NCBI GenBank assembly: GCA_900312665.1
Contig: ONZQ02000002.1
Coordinates: 124,001-188,000 of the forward strand
Direction: 5' to 3'
Source of the DNA: Cephalotrichum gorgonifer
Lineage: Eukaryota > Ascomycota > Sordariomycetes > Microascales > Microascaceae
DNA: 64,000 bases
Part shown: piece after piece, positions 24,079-37,140 of the stretch
Numbering within the stretch: the stretch's first letter is position 1
Layout: each line of letters begins with the position of its first letter
Translations under genes and position numbers: made by a program
The notes under the pieces: model-generated
Database searches by the model: none
What the model was told of the DNA's origin: nothing
Seen by the model: the letters and a program-made list of their open reading frames with translations, nothing else

Positions 24079-25544
24079 GCGCGACAACCGAAGTTTTTTT
24101 TTCTCCCCATGTTAGCCTGTGAATACCGGGGATCGATATCTTTTTAAGTTTCGTTTTTGATTGTTTTTCTTTTTGGGAATGGAGGGGGAGGGAGGCGAAA
24201 ACGGCGTTTGATACGGGCTGGGATTTTTGTACCGTTTTCTCGTTTTCCAAGGCATGCTTAGCTTCCCGTACCGATAGAGTGAAGGAACGGAGATAACATG
24301 CTAGCTATACTTGGTCTTATCCTGCTTGTTTGTCCGAGAGAGGAGATAAGGGAGGAGGAGGAGGGAGACTATGTGTAGGAAACCTGTCGGAATGCACCGA
24401 GTGAAGTAGCTGGGAGGAAGAGCCGTATGGTACCTGTCTATATGATTGGCGCGATGCACCAGGAAGGGGAAACAAGTCCTGCGAGAGCCTCGATGGTGAC
24501 GAGAACTACAGGCTGTCTGGAAGCTGGAAGGGTAGGACAGGGCACAGGATAAGTTTCGAATGGGACATGCTGGGGGGCTGTACCCGGAGGGGAAGCGGGC
24601 TATCACATGAGCCTTAGAGCACTGTATGGGTGCAAGATAGAGCATGGGCACCGGGGGTTGATCCGTTCCAGTATTGGAGGCGCCGCTGTGGAGTGTATAA
24701 CTACGGAACCACCCATCTGAGGCTGACGAGAGCAAGCCCCAATGTGACCTAGGTAGGATCTAGATAAGATCTATAAGATGCTAGTGACCTACCAGAGGTG
24801 ATGACCTCCTCCTTTACGGACACGGAGCGTCACCAACCAATATCGAGCCGCTGGTGTTCAAAATCCATGCTCCTCTCCTGCTAAAAGCTGGTATATATCC
24901 AGTCCGGCTCGAGAAGCTCATATTCACCGCCCAAGACCCATGATTCCAAAGAGACTTGTTCATTAAGATGGGGAGCAGAGGCCCACTCCCCTCCGGGGTA
25001 TGCGCTATAAACAGAAACTAAATAAAAGCGTAAGAGGGATGAGGGAAGAGGAGAAAATATATATACCAACATGAATCCAAAGTGAACGACAGCGAAATAC
25101 CCCCCAGCCCAGACACAGTCTATTAGTGGCTCGAAGATCCCCCTACCCTCCAACAACCCCCCCTTTTCCCCAAATTTTTTTCTGCTGACAAGAAGCAGCA
25201 AGGCGTGTTTCTGTAGCCAGGCAAGGAAAAGTCATTCATGTCGTTTCTTCTCTCTTCCCTCCGGTCCCTTCTCGTGTCTAGGGTATCCCAAAATCCGTCC
25301 CAAGTCATCCTGATTCTCATCATCATGATTATACCCTTCTATCATCGATCATATTTGCAATTTCCCCTAGTCCTGATTTGGCTCAGTGAAGCAAAAGCCT
25401 GGAGCACAGACGAGACAATCGTAAGACCCAAACGTCGGCGGTGGTGTACGTATTCTGAAGTGACAAAGGAGATGGTGGCGTAAAACAAAGGAAATCGTTG
25501 CAATGATGGGGTCCATGGCAGTGTCCTTCACCGAGCGTTCCAGC
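24079..25544. other. Convergent intergenic region, POB3 and Rua1-like gene
   Basis: About 1.5 kb between two convergent 3' ends. It contains T-rich stretches after POB3 (24093-24101 and 24140-24175) and A/T-rich tracts near 25050-25070. No coding region, RNA gene or repeat element is recognisable. Confidence 0.5.
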
Positions 25545-27970
25545 CTAAATCATACCTGGGACTCCGTTGACCATCGGGACCATGAGGTGGCTATTTTGCC
25601 GACTAAGTTGCGGCGGCGGCTGTAGATGATGATGTGCCATGTGCTGCGGCATGGGTTGTTGTTGCTGCATGGGTTGCGGTACCTGCTGTGGCATGGACTG
25701 GGGTATCTGCTGCGGCATGGACTGCAGAATCGGCTGTGGCATCGGCTCTGGCATCGGCTCTGGCATCGGCTGCACCGACTGTGATAGGGGCTGCGAATAG
25801 TTGATCGGGTGGTGAGGGGGGGCATGTGCTAGCATCTGCCCTTGCACCATAGTAGTGCCCGTAGGAGTACGAGGAGAATGGCCAATGGAGTTGACGGGAA
25901 CCATCCGTGTCGGAGTCAAGGGGGGCTGCTGCTGCTGCTGCTGCTGTTGTTGTTGCTGCGGCTGTTGCGGCTGCTGCGGCTGCTCTGCCTGTTCTGACTC
26001 CGACTTCAACTTCGTCAACGGGGGCACAGCAAGTGTCCTGCTAGTGCTCTCCCTTCGACGCTTAGGGCCGTCCTTGATCTTAGGATGGGTGTGGCACTAT
26101 ATCGTGAGGACCCATGGTTAGCAAACGTGACCGCACGCCCATGATGGCCAACCGCTTTCTCTCATCAGATGCTTACCTTATATGCGTGCCTAAACCAAGT
26201 AGTTCCTTTCTTCTTGCTACTCACCAGCGCGATCCAGTCGTTGCAACCACCGCAAAGGCCTTCCCACACGTCGGGGTTTCCATCCATGCGTCTCGTCTCG
26301 TGGGGTTCCTGGAAAGGGCTTCCCGTTGCTGCGCTGATTCCGTGTGTGAAAGACTTGTCGTACCAGAAAGCCGAATTCTTAAGTACCAGCCATCTTCCGG
26401 GCTTGCAGATTCCACACCAGCCTTCGCGCTTGTTGCCATGTCCGCGTACCCACCTGGGGGTGTACAGGTCTCCCTCGAATCGCAGCTCCTGCTCATGTGG
26501 CACTAAATCCGGATCCGACGGCTCCATGTCTTCGGGCGGCGGAGGGATCTGTTCCTCATGTAGTGATGCGTAAAGGTCTGGAGGCTCGGAGAGATCAGTG
26601 TAGTGTCCGTGAAGGGCGTGGGGGTCCGCGTTGCTCTGAAGCATGCGGAATAGCCCATGCGAGAGCAAGGGTGGTGGAGCCTCAAAGTGATGATGGCCAT
26701 CCGGGTGGAATGCATTTGAGGGCAGTTGAGATGGCAGCTGCGACGGCAGCAGCATGCTGTTCCGGTGGAACATTGGTGCGCCGGGGACTAGAAAGTGGTG
26801 CTGCTGCGCAGCCTGAAGGTTTCCGAAATTGAGAGGAAGGTGGTTGGAGGGGATCGTGGGAGACGAGTGTCTCGAAGACATCCGCTGGTGTACTCCATAG
26901 ATGTCATGTGGCGGGTGATAGACGAGCGGGGATGGCCGCCTGTTTGCCCCCGGGCCGTAGGACCCCGTAGACCATCGCTTGTTCCTTGCAGTCTCAACGC
27001 TATACGGCGCTGCTCGGATTCCCGGTCGCGGCGATGGGGAGGCGCGACCACGGCTGTGCGTCCTGGCCAGCTCTGAACGTCCTTGGGGTGTCATGCGAGG
27101 GGAGGCGACGGGAGACAGTTGTGTCGAGGACATGAGCGAGTTGCGGTTCGAAGGGGGCGGGTAATCAGAGCCAAACGTTGGGGCCTCCGAGAGGGCCGCT
27201 GAAAAGTCTTCGTATGACGGCATGTCTGAGAGGCCGCCAGATGTAGACATGGTGAAGGACGATCCTGACATGCGGCGGTTACTCAAATTGTTGTCGATGC
27301 ATAACGATTCGCCTTCTGGGGGTTGCCCTTGGTATCGCAGGTCCATGATGGGGATGGCCTCGTCGGTCGTGTAGGCTTGGCCGATCTGTATCTCACCACC
27401 ATCTAGTTGCGAGAGTTCAAAGCTATCCTCGTAGGGTTTTTGATTCCAGGGATCTAGAATTTAAAGGTAAGCATATGAAACATGCGGCGCCCCGGGACGG
27501 TCCAGGCGGTCCACAAGATCGACTTACTCGTCTCAATGTGCGTTGGAGTGTAAAACTCTTGGTGGCTTGAGATGGGCCGCGACGACATGGTGTCGCTGGG
27601 GGTCTCTTGTAGTGGCAGGGTTGCCGGATCCCACGACGACAGGCCGCCATAATCTTCTCCCATGCTATACGAGAATCCTTCGTGAATGGTCGCGGGTCGT
27701 GGCCTCATCGAGTGCGAGGTCGGAGTGGTCCAAAGACCGGCAGATGCGATGGCCTCACTCTTGATAGGCATGTCGCTGTCGTTCATGGTTACGATCGGCG
27801 TGGGCCGATTAGGTGTATCCCTTCTGAATCTATTATTCGGAGTGAATTGGAAGGTCGGCGCTTGTATCTGCTGTTGGCTACGAGAAGGTCATAATGCGTA
27901 AGTCCAACTGTATGTCACCTCATGTGCTGGGAAGAGGAGTCGCATACATTTGTTCCTGGCTCGAGTCCAT
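25545..27970 (-). CDS. Rua1-type transcription regulator
   Basis: Model: complement(join(25545..26096, 26177..27453, 27528..27877, 27948..27970)), 733 aa. Exon 1 is 23 nt (MDSSQEQ plus two bases). Most of the protein is Ser/Pro/His-rich and probably disordered. Residues about 445-565 match the C-terminal domain named for Ustilago maydis Rua1, the regulator of ustilagic acid synthesis: LYTPRWVRGHGNKREGWCGIC, then FWYDKSFTHGISAATGSPF, then GLCGGCNDWIALVSSKKKGT, then CHTHPKIKDGPKRRR. Cys471, Cys474, Cys525, Cys528, Cys551 and nearby His are plausible zinc ligands. A poly-Gln tract and Met-Pro-Gln/Glu repeats follow the domain. Splicing is needed to join HAYK to CHTHPK. Targets here are unknown; no glycolipid cluster is adjacent. 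The long upstream region contains several short reading frames that could be uORFs. Confidence 0.88.
25655..25985 (-). repeat. Poly-Gln and Met-Pro repeat coding tract
   Basis: Read on the minus strand, 25926-25985 is an interrupted CAG/CAA tract encoding a Gln run broken by Pro. Positions 25655-25780 encode degenerate MPEP, MPQP and MPQQ units. Both lie C-terminal to the Rua1 domain. Such tracts are common in fungal transcription factors and often vary in length. Confidence 0.85.
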
Positions 27971-29250
27971 GATGACAATGGCTCGGAGAATACCTCTAGG
28001 TATTTAAGGTTCTGTCTAAAGAATCTTCATCAAGGCAAAGATTTATCGTTAGCATTGAGGCTCGAGGTAGGCCGGTTGGTCGACAGAGTGTAAGTCGACA
28101 GTAAAGGATGGGTAGCGTACACCCAATATTTCAGTGGGAGGGACACGAGCGCGCGACTGGGATATGTTCATTGTGCAGGATCACTGAGCGAAACGAACAA
28201 AGGACGCAGGGTGAATGAGGCGGCCATGTGAGAAATCAAGGGAGGGCGCAAGTAGTTGGTGGGTATATAAAATAAAAGGACGACAGAGGCAACAAGAGGC
28301 AATCTCAACCAGGATATGACTCCGGGATAGCCCACTTACAGAGTGATATCTGGCCCGCAGCCAGGATCTGGAATGACCAGGTCCAGAGAATTTACAGACC
28401 GTCAGTGACACCACCAGTTAATTTCCGAGCGTGAACGAAGGGTTCGTGGTGAACTGGGTTGAGCGAAGGGATGTAACGTAATGCCGGCGGCGGAGAGGAG
28501 TCGCAGCCAGTACTGATTGAGCCTCGTTCAGCGTAATTCGGTTCTTCCCGGTTTGCTGTCGAAGCCGGAGGCTAGTAGATGATTCTTGCGATGAAGGTAT
28601 ATAAAGGTCAGGCTCCGGTTCGTTGAAAGAACGGGGTATCGAGGTCGGGAAATGAGCGTGTATAATGGCAATTCGTTTGGAGGTTGATGCGCGAGCAACT
28701 GTCCGGGCATGCGCGGGAGAGGAAACGAAGAGAACCCGCTCTTAGAAGTATGGACGCGACTCTGGCTATTATGAAGCGGAATACAGGCTCGGTATTGGAA
28801 GAAGAGAAGGGAGGGGGGGTTAATAGAATGATATTATAGTTAATAGTCAATAAGAAAGGAGTGACTAGGAATGGAAAGGATGTAAGTGGGAAGCCGAGCG
28901 AGAAGAGGATCGGGAAAGAGAACAGGGAGGGGCGGAGGCGGGCAGGGACTGAGAAGGAGAAGGTATAAAAGCGAATAGCGCGGGAAGAGATCGCGCACAT
29001 CCCCATCCCCCTGGCAAAGGGCCGAGAAGACCGTCGTCCTCAGCACGGTCAAGTTCGGAACGCCGGTAGGAGCCCAGCCGGGTTCCTTGACACACGCCCA
29101 CGCCGAGGTGAGCTGGTGTCTGCGACCTATTCGTAGCGAAGTAGGGGCGGAGAAGGGGCAGGAAAGGCAAATGTGTGGGGATGGGAGTGGAGTGGAGCGA
29201 AAGGTGGGGGAGGGGTAGATGTCCAGGGGGCGTGTCTATAGCCATGGATG
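27971..29250 (-). other. Probable promoter and long leader of the Rua1-like gene
   Basis: No conserved protein is visible. On the minus strand several short frames (for example 28608-29006 and 28865-29245) could act as upstream ORFs if the transcript starts this far away. On the plus strand TATAAA-like words occur at about 28264, 28599 and 28964, in the wrong orientation for this gene. The extent of the leader is inference; only transcript data can fix it. Confidence 0.35.
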
Positions 29251-32200
29251 CTACTCTGGCTCGCTGTGTCCGAGATGGCAGGCGTGTTCGCTGACAGGGT
29301 CAAGGAGGAAACAGCAAGGGGTCGTTCTAAACTACTCGCAGTTAGTTTGGGTTCCCGACTTCTCTCCGAAGAGCCCCAGATTGACAGGGGGGCCTTCCCG
29401 GATGGGCAGAGGAGAGGCTACAAGGAAGTACGTACTCGGACTCCGACTCTGAGGAGTTCTCGAACAAGTACATATGCTGCGCAACGATGTGTGCGTGTGG
29501 GAGGCCTATCGTAAACACGCACCAATAGAACCAGGGCCAGCTTCAATTATTGTGGGCTTCTGAAGAAGAGGGCCATACTAGTAGTTGTACGAGTAAAAAG
29601 GGGGGGGGGGGCAAGATAAAACATGCTCGGAGTTGCAATAGAGAGAAAGGTGTTTCCCTCAGTGTCAAGAAGAGTCCACGGCCCAAAAATTGTGTACGAG
29701 ATTGATATTGGTATGAAGTTCTGCAGAACCGGACGTCATACTATATCTGCAACAGCCGCCGTGGTGCTGGTGGGAGATGGAGGTGGGAAGCGGGAAATGA
29801 TGTTCACGTATTCTTGGTGAAAGTACGAGAAAGTCTGGACCGCAGGTCAGCCGTGCGTGGAGTAGAGAGACACGAGGGTCGTTTCGATCGCTCTCGCATT
29901 CTCTTTAAAACGAGGTAAATCACAGACAAGCGAGGTTCTCCGTCGAACCGACAAGGTTGCGTATGAGGGAAGAGTACGGAGAAGCTCGCACTGACGTGGA
30001 GGAGCGCAGGAGCGACCGCCAAGTTTGGGTGTAAGTCAGAGATGGGAAGATCCGGGAAGAGGGGGTGCGTGAGATGAATGAAGGGGTGTGGGACCAAAAC
30101 GGGGGCGTTTTGTACTTCACATTAGTACCTAGGGTGGGGATTTTGGGCTGGCAGGTGACTTGTACTTGTACCAACTTGGAATCCAACCCCACTGGCCAGT
30201 CCAAGACGATCAAAAAAAATGCCACATATGAATACTTGTGGACTGGCGGTGGAGAGCATCCGAGAGCCAAAGAAGTGGAAGTGCGGTTAGCTCCAAGTGT
30301 CGAGAAGCAGCGGATTTCATCGGCACGCGGAAGGGAATTGGTTGCTGCACTGGCTCCGTTCGTTGCGCTTTCCCGACCCAAAAAAAGAAGGGTGGGGTAG
30401 TACCCTTGACCGTTCCTGCCTCTCGTTCTTACTCCAAGTCGTGACTTCCACACCTGGGACGGGCAAGTGCTAAATAAGTGAGCTTTTTCCTCAAGGCTGG
30501 GCTCATCGGAAAGTGGGCACTGGTAAAGCTGACAGCTACTTGCTGATAGTATGAATACTGGGGAATTCAAGCTGCTTTGGGAAGGATGGGGGCCAGTTTA
30601 ACTAGTCAGGAGAAAAGGCCCGTTGTCAGATGCATCCGAGCGCAAGTACAAGTACAAGTGGGCCTGGGAAGCCTTCGAGTCCTCGTACGGGTGGCGTATC
30701 TCGTGCCTGGAATACACATCGTACCTGCCTTCTGTCGTCGTGGCTCCCCATTCCTCGTGTGCTTGTGGCTGCTCTCCCAAAATACCGTGGTAATGCAGGG
30801 AATTTTACACGGAATAAAGATAATACCGCACCGTGGCTTGGTTGGGCTTTAGCGTTGGCGTTGGCGTTGTATAGTTGCCGAGGTGGTAGGGCGATCAGAA
30901 CGTCGATTATCCCACTGGAGGCATGACGCAAGGAACCTGACAGAGTTTACGCCAGACACGGCACTCAAGATTAGATGGAGGCAGTGTTTAGTCGCGAGTC
31001 GCAGCCAAGGTCCTCCTGCTCTGCACAACCGAGGTCGGCCTTGGAGTTCACGAGTTGATTGCTTCCTGGTCACGATTAGAGACCGGGTCTCCTCCAGCCC
31101 AGGGAGGGATGACGATCCATCATGGCGCAGTGAAGATCTTTCTTGGGAGACTCTCACGATGTTCCCGACCTTACAACCACAGTCTGGACCCCGCCTTAGA
31201 TAGGTGTACGAGTAATACGTGGCGGAGGCAGAGGATGAGCCGCGCCGTTGAACAGGAGTCCAAGTTCGAGCCCGCGCCCGCGCCACATGGTCTCCAGTGC
31301 CCAGGGGCATCAGATGCTGCGGCCGAAAGGTGGCGAGGCCGACAACGGATCGTGGTTGGTGACGATATCGTAGTGTCGGGGCCTTGATCTGCGTTCATCC
31401 TGTTATCGCCCCGGCCGGGCAGGCTTTGCCTCTACGCTAGGATGAAGGGATGAAGGGATATCCGGAGCTAGCCAACGGCTTACTGCGAGAACTCGACCTC
31501 GTAGGGAAGAAAAGAGGCAACGGTCCTCTGCGGGGGAGGCCGGGGATAATGTGGGATCGACATTCCGAGCCATCAATCCCCCACAATACGAGGAACAGTT
31601 ATCTGTAGTTTACATGATGGTTTATATTTCCGCGCCGTAGATCGGCCCAGTGACCTCCCCCGAAGAGAACCTTGCAGCCGCTGACACGCAGGTACTTTAG
31701 TAGGCAGGCTCGTATGGATCCTCTCGACGGACTCAAGGCTAGCTCCTGGACCCAGTTCGTCTGGACTAGGTACTCGTACCTGGCTCTCTCCCACTCCACT
31801 GGTATCCTGATTTGTGGCGTAGCACAACTCCCTACGAGTACGAGCGCGACATCTGGAGTCCTTGTAATAGGGTGCAGATACTTGGGTGGGCGAGGATCCA
31901 ACGCAGGTGTTTCATAGCAAGGGCCTGGAATCACCAACGACAGGGTTGAAATGGCTGCGGACTGCGAGCCCCACGGCGACCTTTCCGAGACGGGATGCTT
32001 GACCACACTAATACTCGACCCAAGATGGCAGAAAAAAAATTACCATGGTAAAGGCAGCACTAGGGCAACAAGGTGGCACCAGTCTCCAGGGGACCAGGGC
32101 CACCCGGTGCCTAGTTCTGCTTACTATTATATACTTATCCTCGGGAATTGTGACTGCCGTGGACTAGCGATGGGGGGAAGGGATGGGGATGAGTGGTCGA

Positions 32201-35200
32201 GAAAACCCGTGGCGTCGGAGCCGACTTCCCGGCGGATCTCTGTCATCAGAAGTGTGCCAAGGCGCTAAATGTGATGGGAGGAGCAAGTGAGAGCTTGGAA
32301 CAGCCGGGTGGACTGATTTGCCGGGGGGAGGTAAGCTAATGATATTACAAAGGGATCTCAAATACAAATACTTGGGCTAGTAGTAGTTTTCCCGTCGGCC
32401 CCCTGGCACGTACTTTATTGAAGGATATACTCGTGTGCTCGACCGAGTAAATGCTGTTGTATCTGTACGAGAACGGTATCTGTACGGCGCCAGGGGCAGC
32501 GGCCTTCCACAGCCATTCACCATGCACTGTTGGATCGGGGTACTGCATTAGCGTGAAGCTGCAAGCTGCGGGATGGTGGAGGGTGGTTTTGGCGAGGAGC
32601 TCAGCAGCCCTATTGAGGCGACAGAATGTGCTGCGGGAGAGGGGCAGGAGGGGCCGAGGAGGGGATTGCAGGGGGGTGTTGACGTCTCACATTCGTTCCA
32701 GACCAGGGGTGACGCAGCACTGGTGGACACTTGTGGCGTGGTTGGCAGGAGTTGCCCTCTTTCGAGCGGTTGAGTGGAGTCTCATCTCCATTTTTATTAA
32801 CCAATCACGTGTCATATCTTTTAGCTTAATACCAGTATTTCCCACGCCTTCGCAGCCAGAGAATATTAGCCACGGGGCGACGCGGAACCAAGTTTTGCCT
32901 GTACAAGTACTCATATCTAATATCTTTCGACGGCGAGTCCAGTCGACAAAGCCAACCAATGCCATCGAGAAGAGAGATAATCGATATCTATATTACCCCC
33001 CTCAACTCGATACCAAGACTCTGTTCTTTCCTTTTTTCTTCCTTCGTTTGGGATCTGACCAGCCAGCCCCCGCCCCGGTATCGGCAGTATGACACTCACC
33101 CTTGCCGTGTTAGAGACGTGATACAACCTGGTGGTGATCTAGTAGCAATTCGAACCACATGAGACCCCCGATGACGGTAGATCCGCCGCCTATTCAGGGA
33201 TTGCACATCCGGCTGGGGGTCTCTAATCGAACACCAGGATTACCTTGCGTGCCTTGGATTTTGTGCCCCCCGTCCCGACGGGATATAGCCCCGATGATGA
33301 CGTTTTGGAGCCTCGAGCACGAGTGCCTTGCTCGTAAAGGTGCCTTGCAGCACTGATGCTCCACCCTCGCAAGAAAATACCCTTTCTGCAGAGGCAGCCT
33401 GCCTCTTTTGGATTCAGCAAGTTAACCCCCCTCCCGCGGGGGGGCGGCCGCGATGGGGGCGGTGCTTGTTTGACTTGCTCACGGATCGACCCGTCTTATT
33501 TCACGAGATCTCTGTGCCCCGAGACGATGACGACGGAGGGCTGTGTCCTTGGTAACAGTGCGGATTTGAGGGTTGAGCCTTTCCCGCGGAGCTTTTGGGG
33601 CGGCAACGATAATCGGAGTCACACTAGATAGACACATGGTACGAGAGTGGCGTGTAAGTGTAGCCCACGTACTTGGTAGCTCTCCCCCTCGGCGAGCTTG
33701 TGGTCTCCGCTCGGGACCACTCTTCGCCCGATGGAGGGCTTGGTCGACGCCCGCTGGCGCCATTACATTTGCGTCGCCCGTTGCATAGGTGAGAGAAGAA
33801 GGTGGTGGGGGGGCAGCCACAGAGCATCCGAACCATGGGTTGCTAGATGATTTCACCTACATGTCAAATCGGATGGATGCCGGGTTCCGTACTCCCCATC
33901 TCACTTGCAAGAAAATAAAGGAAGGAAAACTAGCAAGAATAAGAAAGTCCCCGTGACCTCTGGCACGTTGAGACTCCGGAAGCCACTAGGAGACCGTTAA
34001 TGTGTGTCGCGTTAATGGTCTTGGACTCGCAACGCGCGCGCCACTGCGCATCGCCCATATATAAGCTCCTCTTAAGACTGCGGGCGCTCTCCTCTTGAGG
34101 GGGTATATCAGCGCCATTGTAAGGGGGACGGAGCCTGAAATCAGCAGTCGCCAGCGCATCCCCTCAGAGGAGGGGGTCTCCCGGTGGCCTATCGCAACCA
34201 GTGAATCCACAGGCAGAATGCGGGATGAGGGAGGGGAAATGTTACCCTACTCATATGTACTCCTTGTATCATCCGGAGTGTTGGTTGAGGAGAAGAGGAT
34301 ATTGGCAAGCAGCGAGCAGCCATTATTCAGGTCTCAGTAAGCGCTTCTGTGGCACATCTAAAAGCCCCGCGCCCCATTGTTTTCGTCATCGTCTTGTGTC
34401 CGCATATTTCTTTTTTTCTTAAATAGATTTTCGCTCAAGGATGTCGTCAAGGTTTCGAGACGGGCTGAGATCCACCCAATGGCGGGTCCATCCCGCTTAT
34501 GGTAATGTTGGTTCCCCTCCATTTAGGTACTTATGTACTTACATGTGCCATGTCAACCTACCTACCACCAAGAGAGAACCTGCCTGTGCTTACATGGCAA
34601 GCACCATATGCATGCCATCCCATCCCATCCAGGAACGGGGTAAAAAGAAGAAACTCGCTACTATTAGTTAACCGGTACCTGCATTAATTAGGATCCAATA
34701 GTCTGCTCCTCACGTTAACGAGGTAATATACGTATACAAGCACCAAATCTTAGCTTTGGGGCCAGCCAATCCATACTGCCGCTACAAAGTGGTCGAGAGC
34801 CAATGGGAAAATGATCCCAACTGGAATAGAACAGGAAACAAGAGGCGAGAGAACTTGGGGGATACGATAGTACCCACCCTTCCTTGCGGGACACCGTTTC
34901 CATATTCGGCCGCCATTCCGAAACGATTGGGAGAGAGATCAGGATCCTTTCGGGCCTAGGGGTATATCTGATTGCCAGTAATCCCGAGCACGAGCACGCA
35001 CACGAGGAACTCATAGCCCCTGATCCTTTGGCGTCTCACCGTGTTGTGCAGGGCTAGAAACCCTCGGCCCCGGCGCCGTTTCTCTCCTCGACAGCTGCGA
35101 TGGCTGGGCTTGTCTTATCTTTCCCTTCCTTGTTCTTCCCCTTGCCCTTGAGGCTTCAGGTCCGAGTCTAATATCGCGAACGTGTAGGAGCCCACCATTC

Positions 35201-35865
35201 ATTCCGGCCACGCCGAGCCACCCCGTGCGCAAGACCGCGTCCGCGTCCGCGTCCGCCTTAGCCTCCGTGCCCTCCGCCCCTCTGCCTCCGTGGGGCGGCC
35301 TCATGACCGTGCTCTCGTCTCCTGCAAGTGCAGGGTGCCGGGGTGTAAACCGCCGAACCAAACTATCTCCCCCCTCCTCCCCCCACCATCGCTCTTCTCC
35401 GGAACAAGGTGCCAATCCACCCAAGATCATACCCGTGGCCACAGTAAAAAGGGAACGAAACCAACCTCCTCCCCTGTCGCGGCGTTACGCCGGAGGCTCA
35501 GAAGGGACACAACCTGGGCTGTCGTGCGTGCGCGTGCTACTTGGTGCTTGGTAGGTAGTAGCACTAAGAGTACGTACCCTGGCTAGTACTCGTGGAATCC
35601 TTCGACGCATTGTTCTGTGGGTCGGGCAACTCGCTCCATCCTCCAGTTAAAGGTCTAGTTCGATGTGGGGGTGGAAAGTAAATTACAGGGGGTTAAAGGG
35701 CAGCACCATGACCATCATCCACTCTCCACATCTCCCAGTCCAAAAAAAAAACTCCCATCATTAATGCATAACATTCTAAATCGTTTTGGGAAATTGGCGG
35801 GGCACACCATCCACTGTACGAATACTCGTACCTACCTCCGCCGCCCTGCGATACCCTCCCTCCCC

Positions 35866-35950
35866 TCCTGTTCCTGTCCCTATTCCTGTTCCTGTTCCTG
35901 GTCCTATTCTTGTTCCTGTTCCGGGTCCCTGTCCCTGTCCCTGTCTCTGT
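35866..35950. repeat. Degenerate CCTGTT/CCTGTC hexamer microsatellite
   Basis: About fourteen imperfect 6-bp units, mostly CCTGTT on the left and CCTGTC on the right, run without interruption. The gradient from one unit type to the other suggests old expansion followed by homogenisation. It is intergenic and no function is evident. Confidence 0.85.
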
Positions 35951-36127
35951 GACTCCGCCGCCATTGTATTTCTTACAAGTACTCATCATGGAGGGGCGTG
36001 ACGTACTTGCATCCACTAAGACATGACTCCTTCTTTCCGAGTACAAGTACGAGTACGGAAATATCATCGTACGTTATATCTCGGCTCTTATGATCGCCCT
36101 TCCCCGGTGACCATGTCCGCTGAGATC

Positions 36128-36162
36128 CGCCCTCGCCCTTGCCCTTGCCCTTGCCCTCGCCC
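36128..36162. repeat. CCCTTG hexamer microsatellite
   Basis: Roughly five units of GCCCTT/GCCCTC in tandem, about 180 bp from the larger hexamer repeat. Intergenic. Confidence 0.75.
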
Positions 36163-37140
36163 CCTCCAGGCCCCCCTGTTCACTGTAGGGCTCTCGTCCT
36201 TGATGCGAGTGAGAGTACGCGTATTACCCCCAACTGAGAAGAGCTGAGTTCTCCACCCTCCCCCCGCCCCTGCTCGCCCTTCCTTGATTCTTCTTCTTTG
36301 CCTTCTTCTCCTCCCAACCCCCTCCGCGGGGGTTATAGTACTGCCCCGGCATGAGATTAAGGCTGTCAGCTCGGTTTAATTTGAATCCTTGCCGGATCCG
36401 GCGGGTGGGATATATTATTTTCGTTTAGTCTAAAGTTCGGGTGTACCGTAGTCTTGGGATCTTTACGCGACACAGGTGGAGACCCTCTCCGCGATACGAG
36501 GATGAGGCAACGGGAGGGAGGGAGCGGAGAGGGGAGTAGTGGCGAGACTTGGTGGTTGCCCTGGGACAGGCAGGCCCTTCCACGGCTCGGATCCATGGTT
36601 TTCTGGCTGAGGGTCCCTATATCGGGATAGCGCTGAGTAGGTGATCCGTCACCTATACCGCCCGCCCGCCCCCCGTATAGTGGCGACTGGGGCGGCCAGA
36701 ATAGGAAAGCCGGTGGCGCGGCAGTCCGGCCGGCTCGGCCAGCGGTATTCGATAGATGAGGCGCCCCGTCACGCGATGTAGACCAAGAGCGTAGCCCGGG
36801 AGCGGATAACGGCGAAGAAGAATGTCTTGGATAGAGGGACATCTTGAAGTTCTATTGAGTTCTTTTCCCTCCCGGGAGAGAAGCTCCCTTGCTCGTCGAT
36901 CGCTCTTCTCTACTGGGAACAGGCTTCGAAGAGCTGGAAGCCGAGTGAACCCACATGGTTTCTACCTCGGGATGCAATAACCGCGCATTTCGCTCGTGCA
37001 AGGCAACGGCTCTCCCATGACGTTGACATCCACCAAAGTGGGTACGTTTTCTATGAATCCGGCCCACTACGCGCTGGCTCTTAGCTCTTCGCTCGAAGCC
37101 ACGCATCCGGTCCGTGTAAGTAGAGGTCGGAAACCGTCTC

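Larger units (their letters stand above)
29251..37140. other. Gene desert of about 7.9 kb
   Basis: I examined the longer frames on both strands (29920-30570, 32451-33092, 35011-35442, 36366-36842). None shows a domain, a coherent exon chain or non-random composition. Scattered TACGAG/TACAAG words (29589, 30160, 30645, 31205, 31770, 31835, 32899, 36037), a G-run near 29601, hexamer microsatellites at 35866-35950 and 36128-36162, and small GTTGGC and GTCCGC runs (30852, 35237) are the only structure seen. It may contain non-coding transcripts or decayed sequence that cannot be recognised by eye. Confidence 0.5.

Noticed and set aside
25855..26121. Plus-strand frame with a long Cys run
   Set aside because: It is the complement of the poly-Gln tract of the Rua1-like gene, not a Cys-rich peptide gene.
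29920..30570. 216-codon minus-strand frame in the gene desert
   Set aside because: Ser/Thr/Pro-biased translation without recognisable motifs; no plausible promoter or splice context.
32451..33092. 213-codon plus-strand frame in the gene desert
   Set aside because: Translation passes through repeat words and has no conserved pattern; considered chance.
33130..33170. B-box-like GGTTCGAAT on the minus strand (tRNA candidate)
   Set aside because: The flanking bases do not form a T-arm stem or an acceptor stem, and no A box lies at the right distance.
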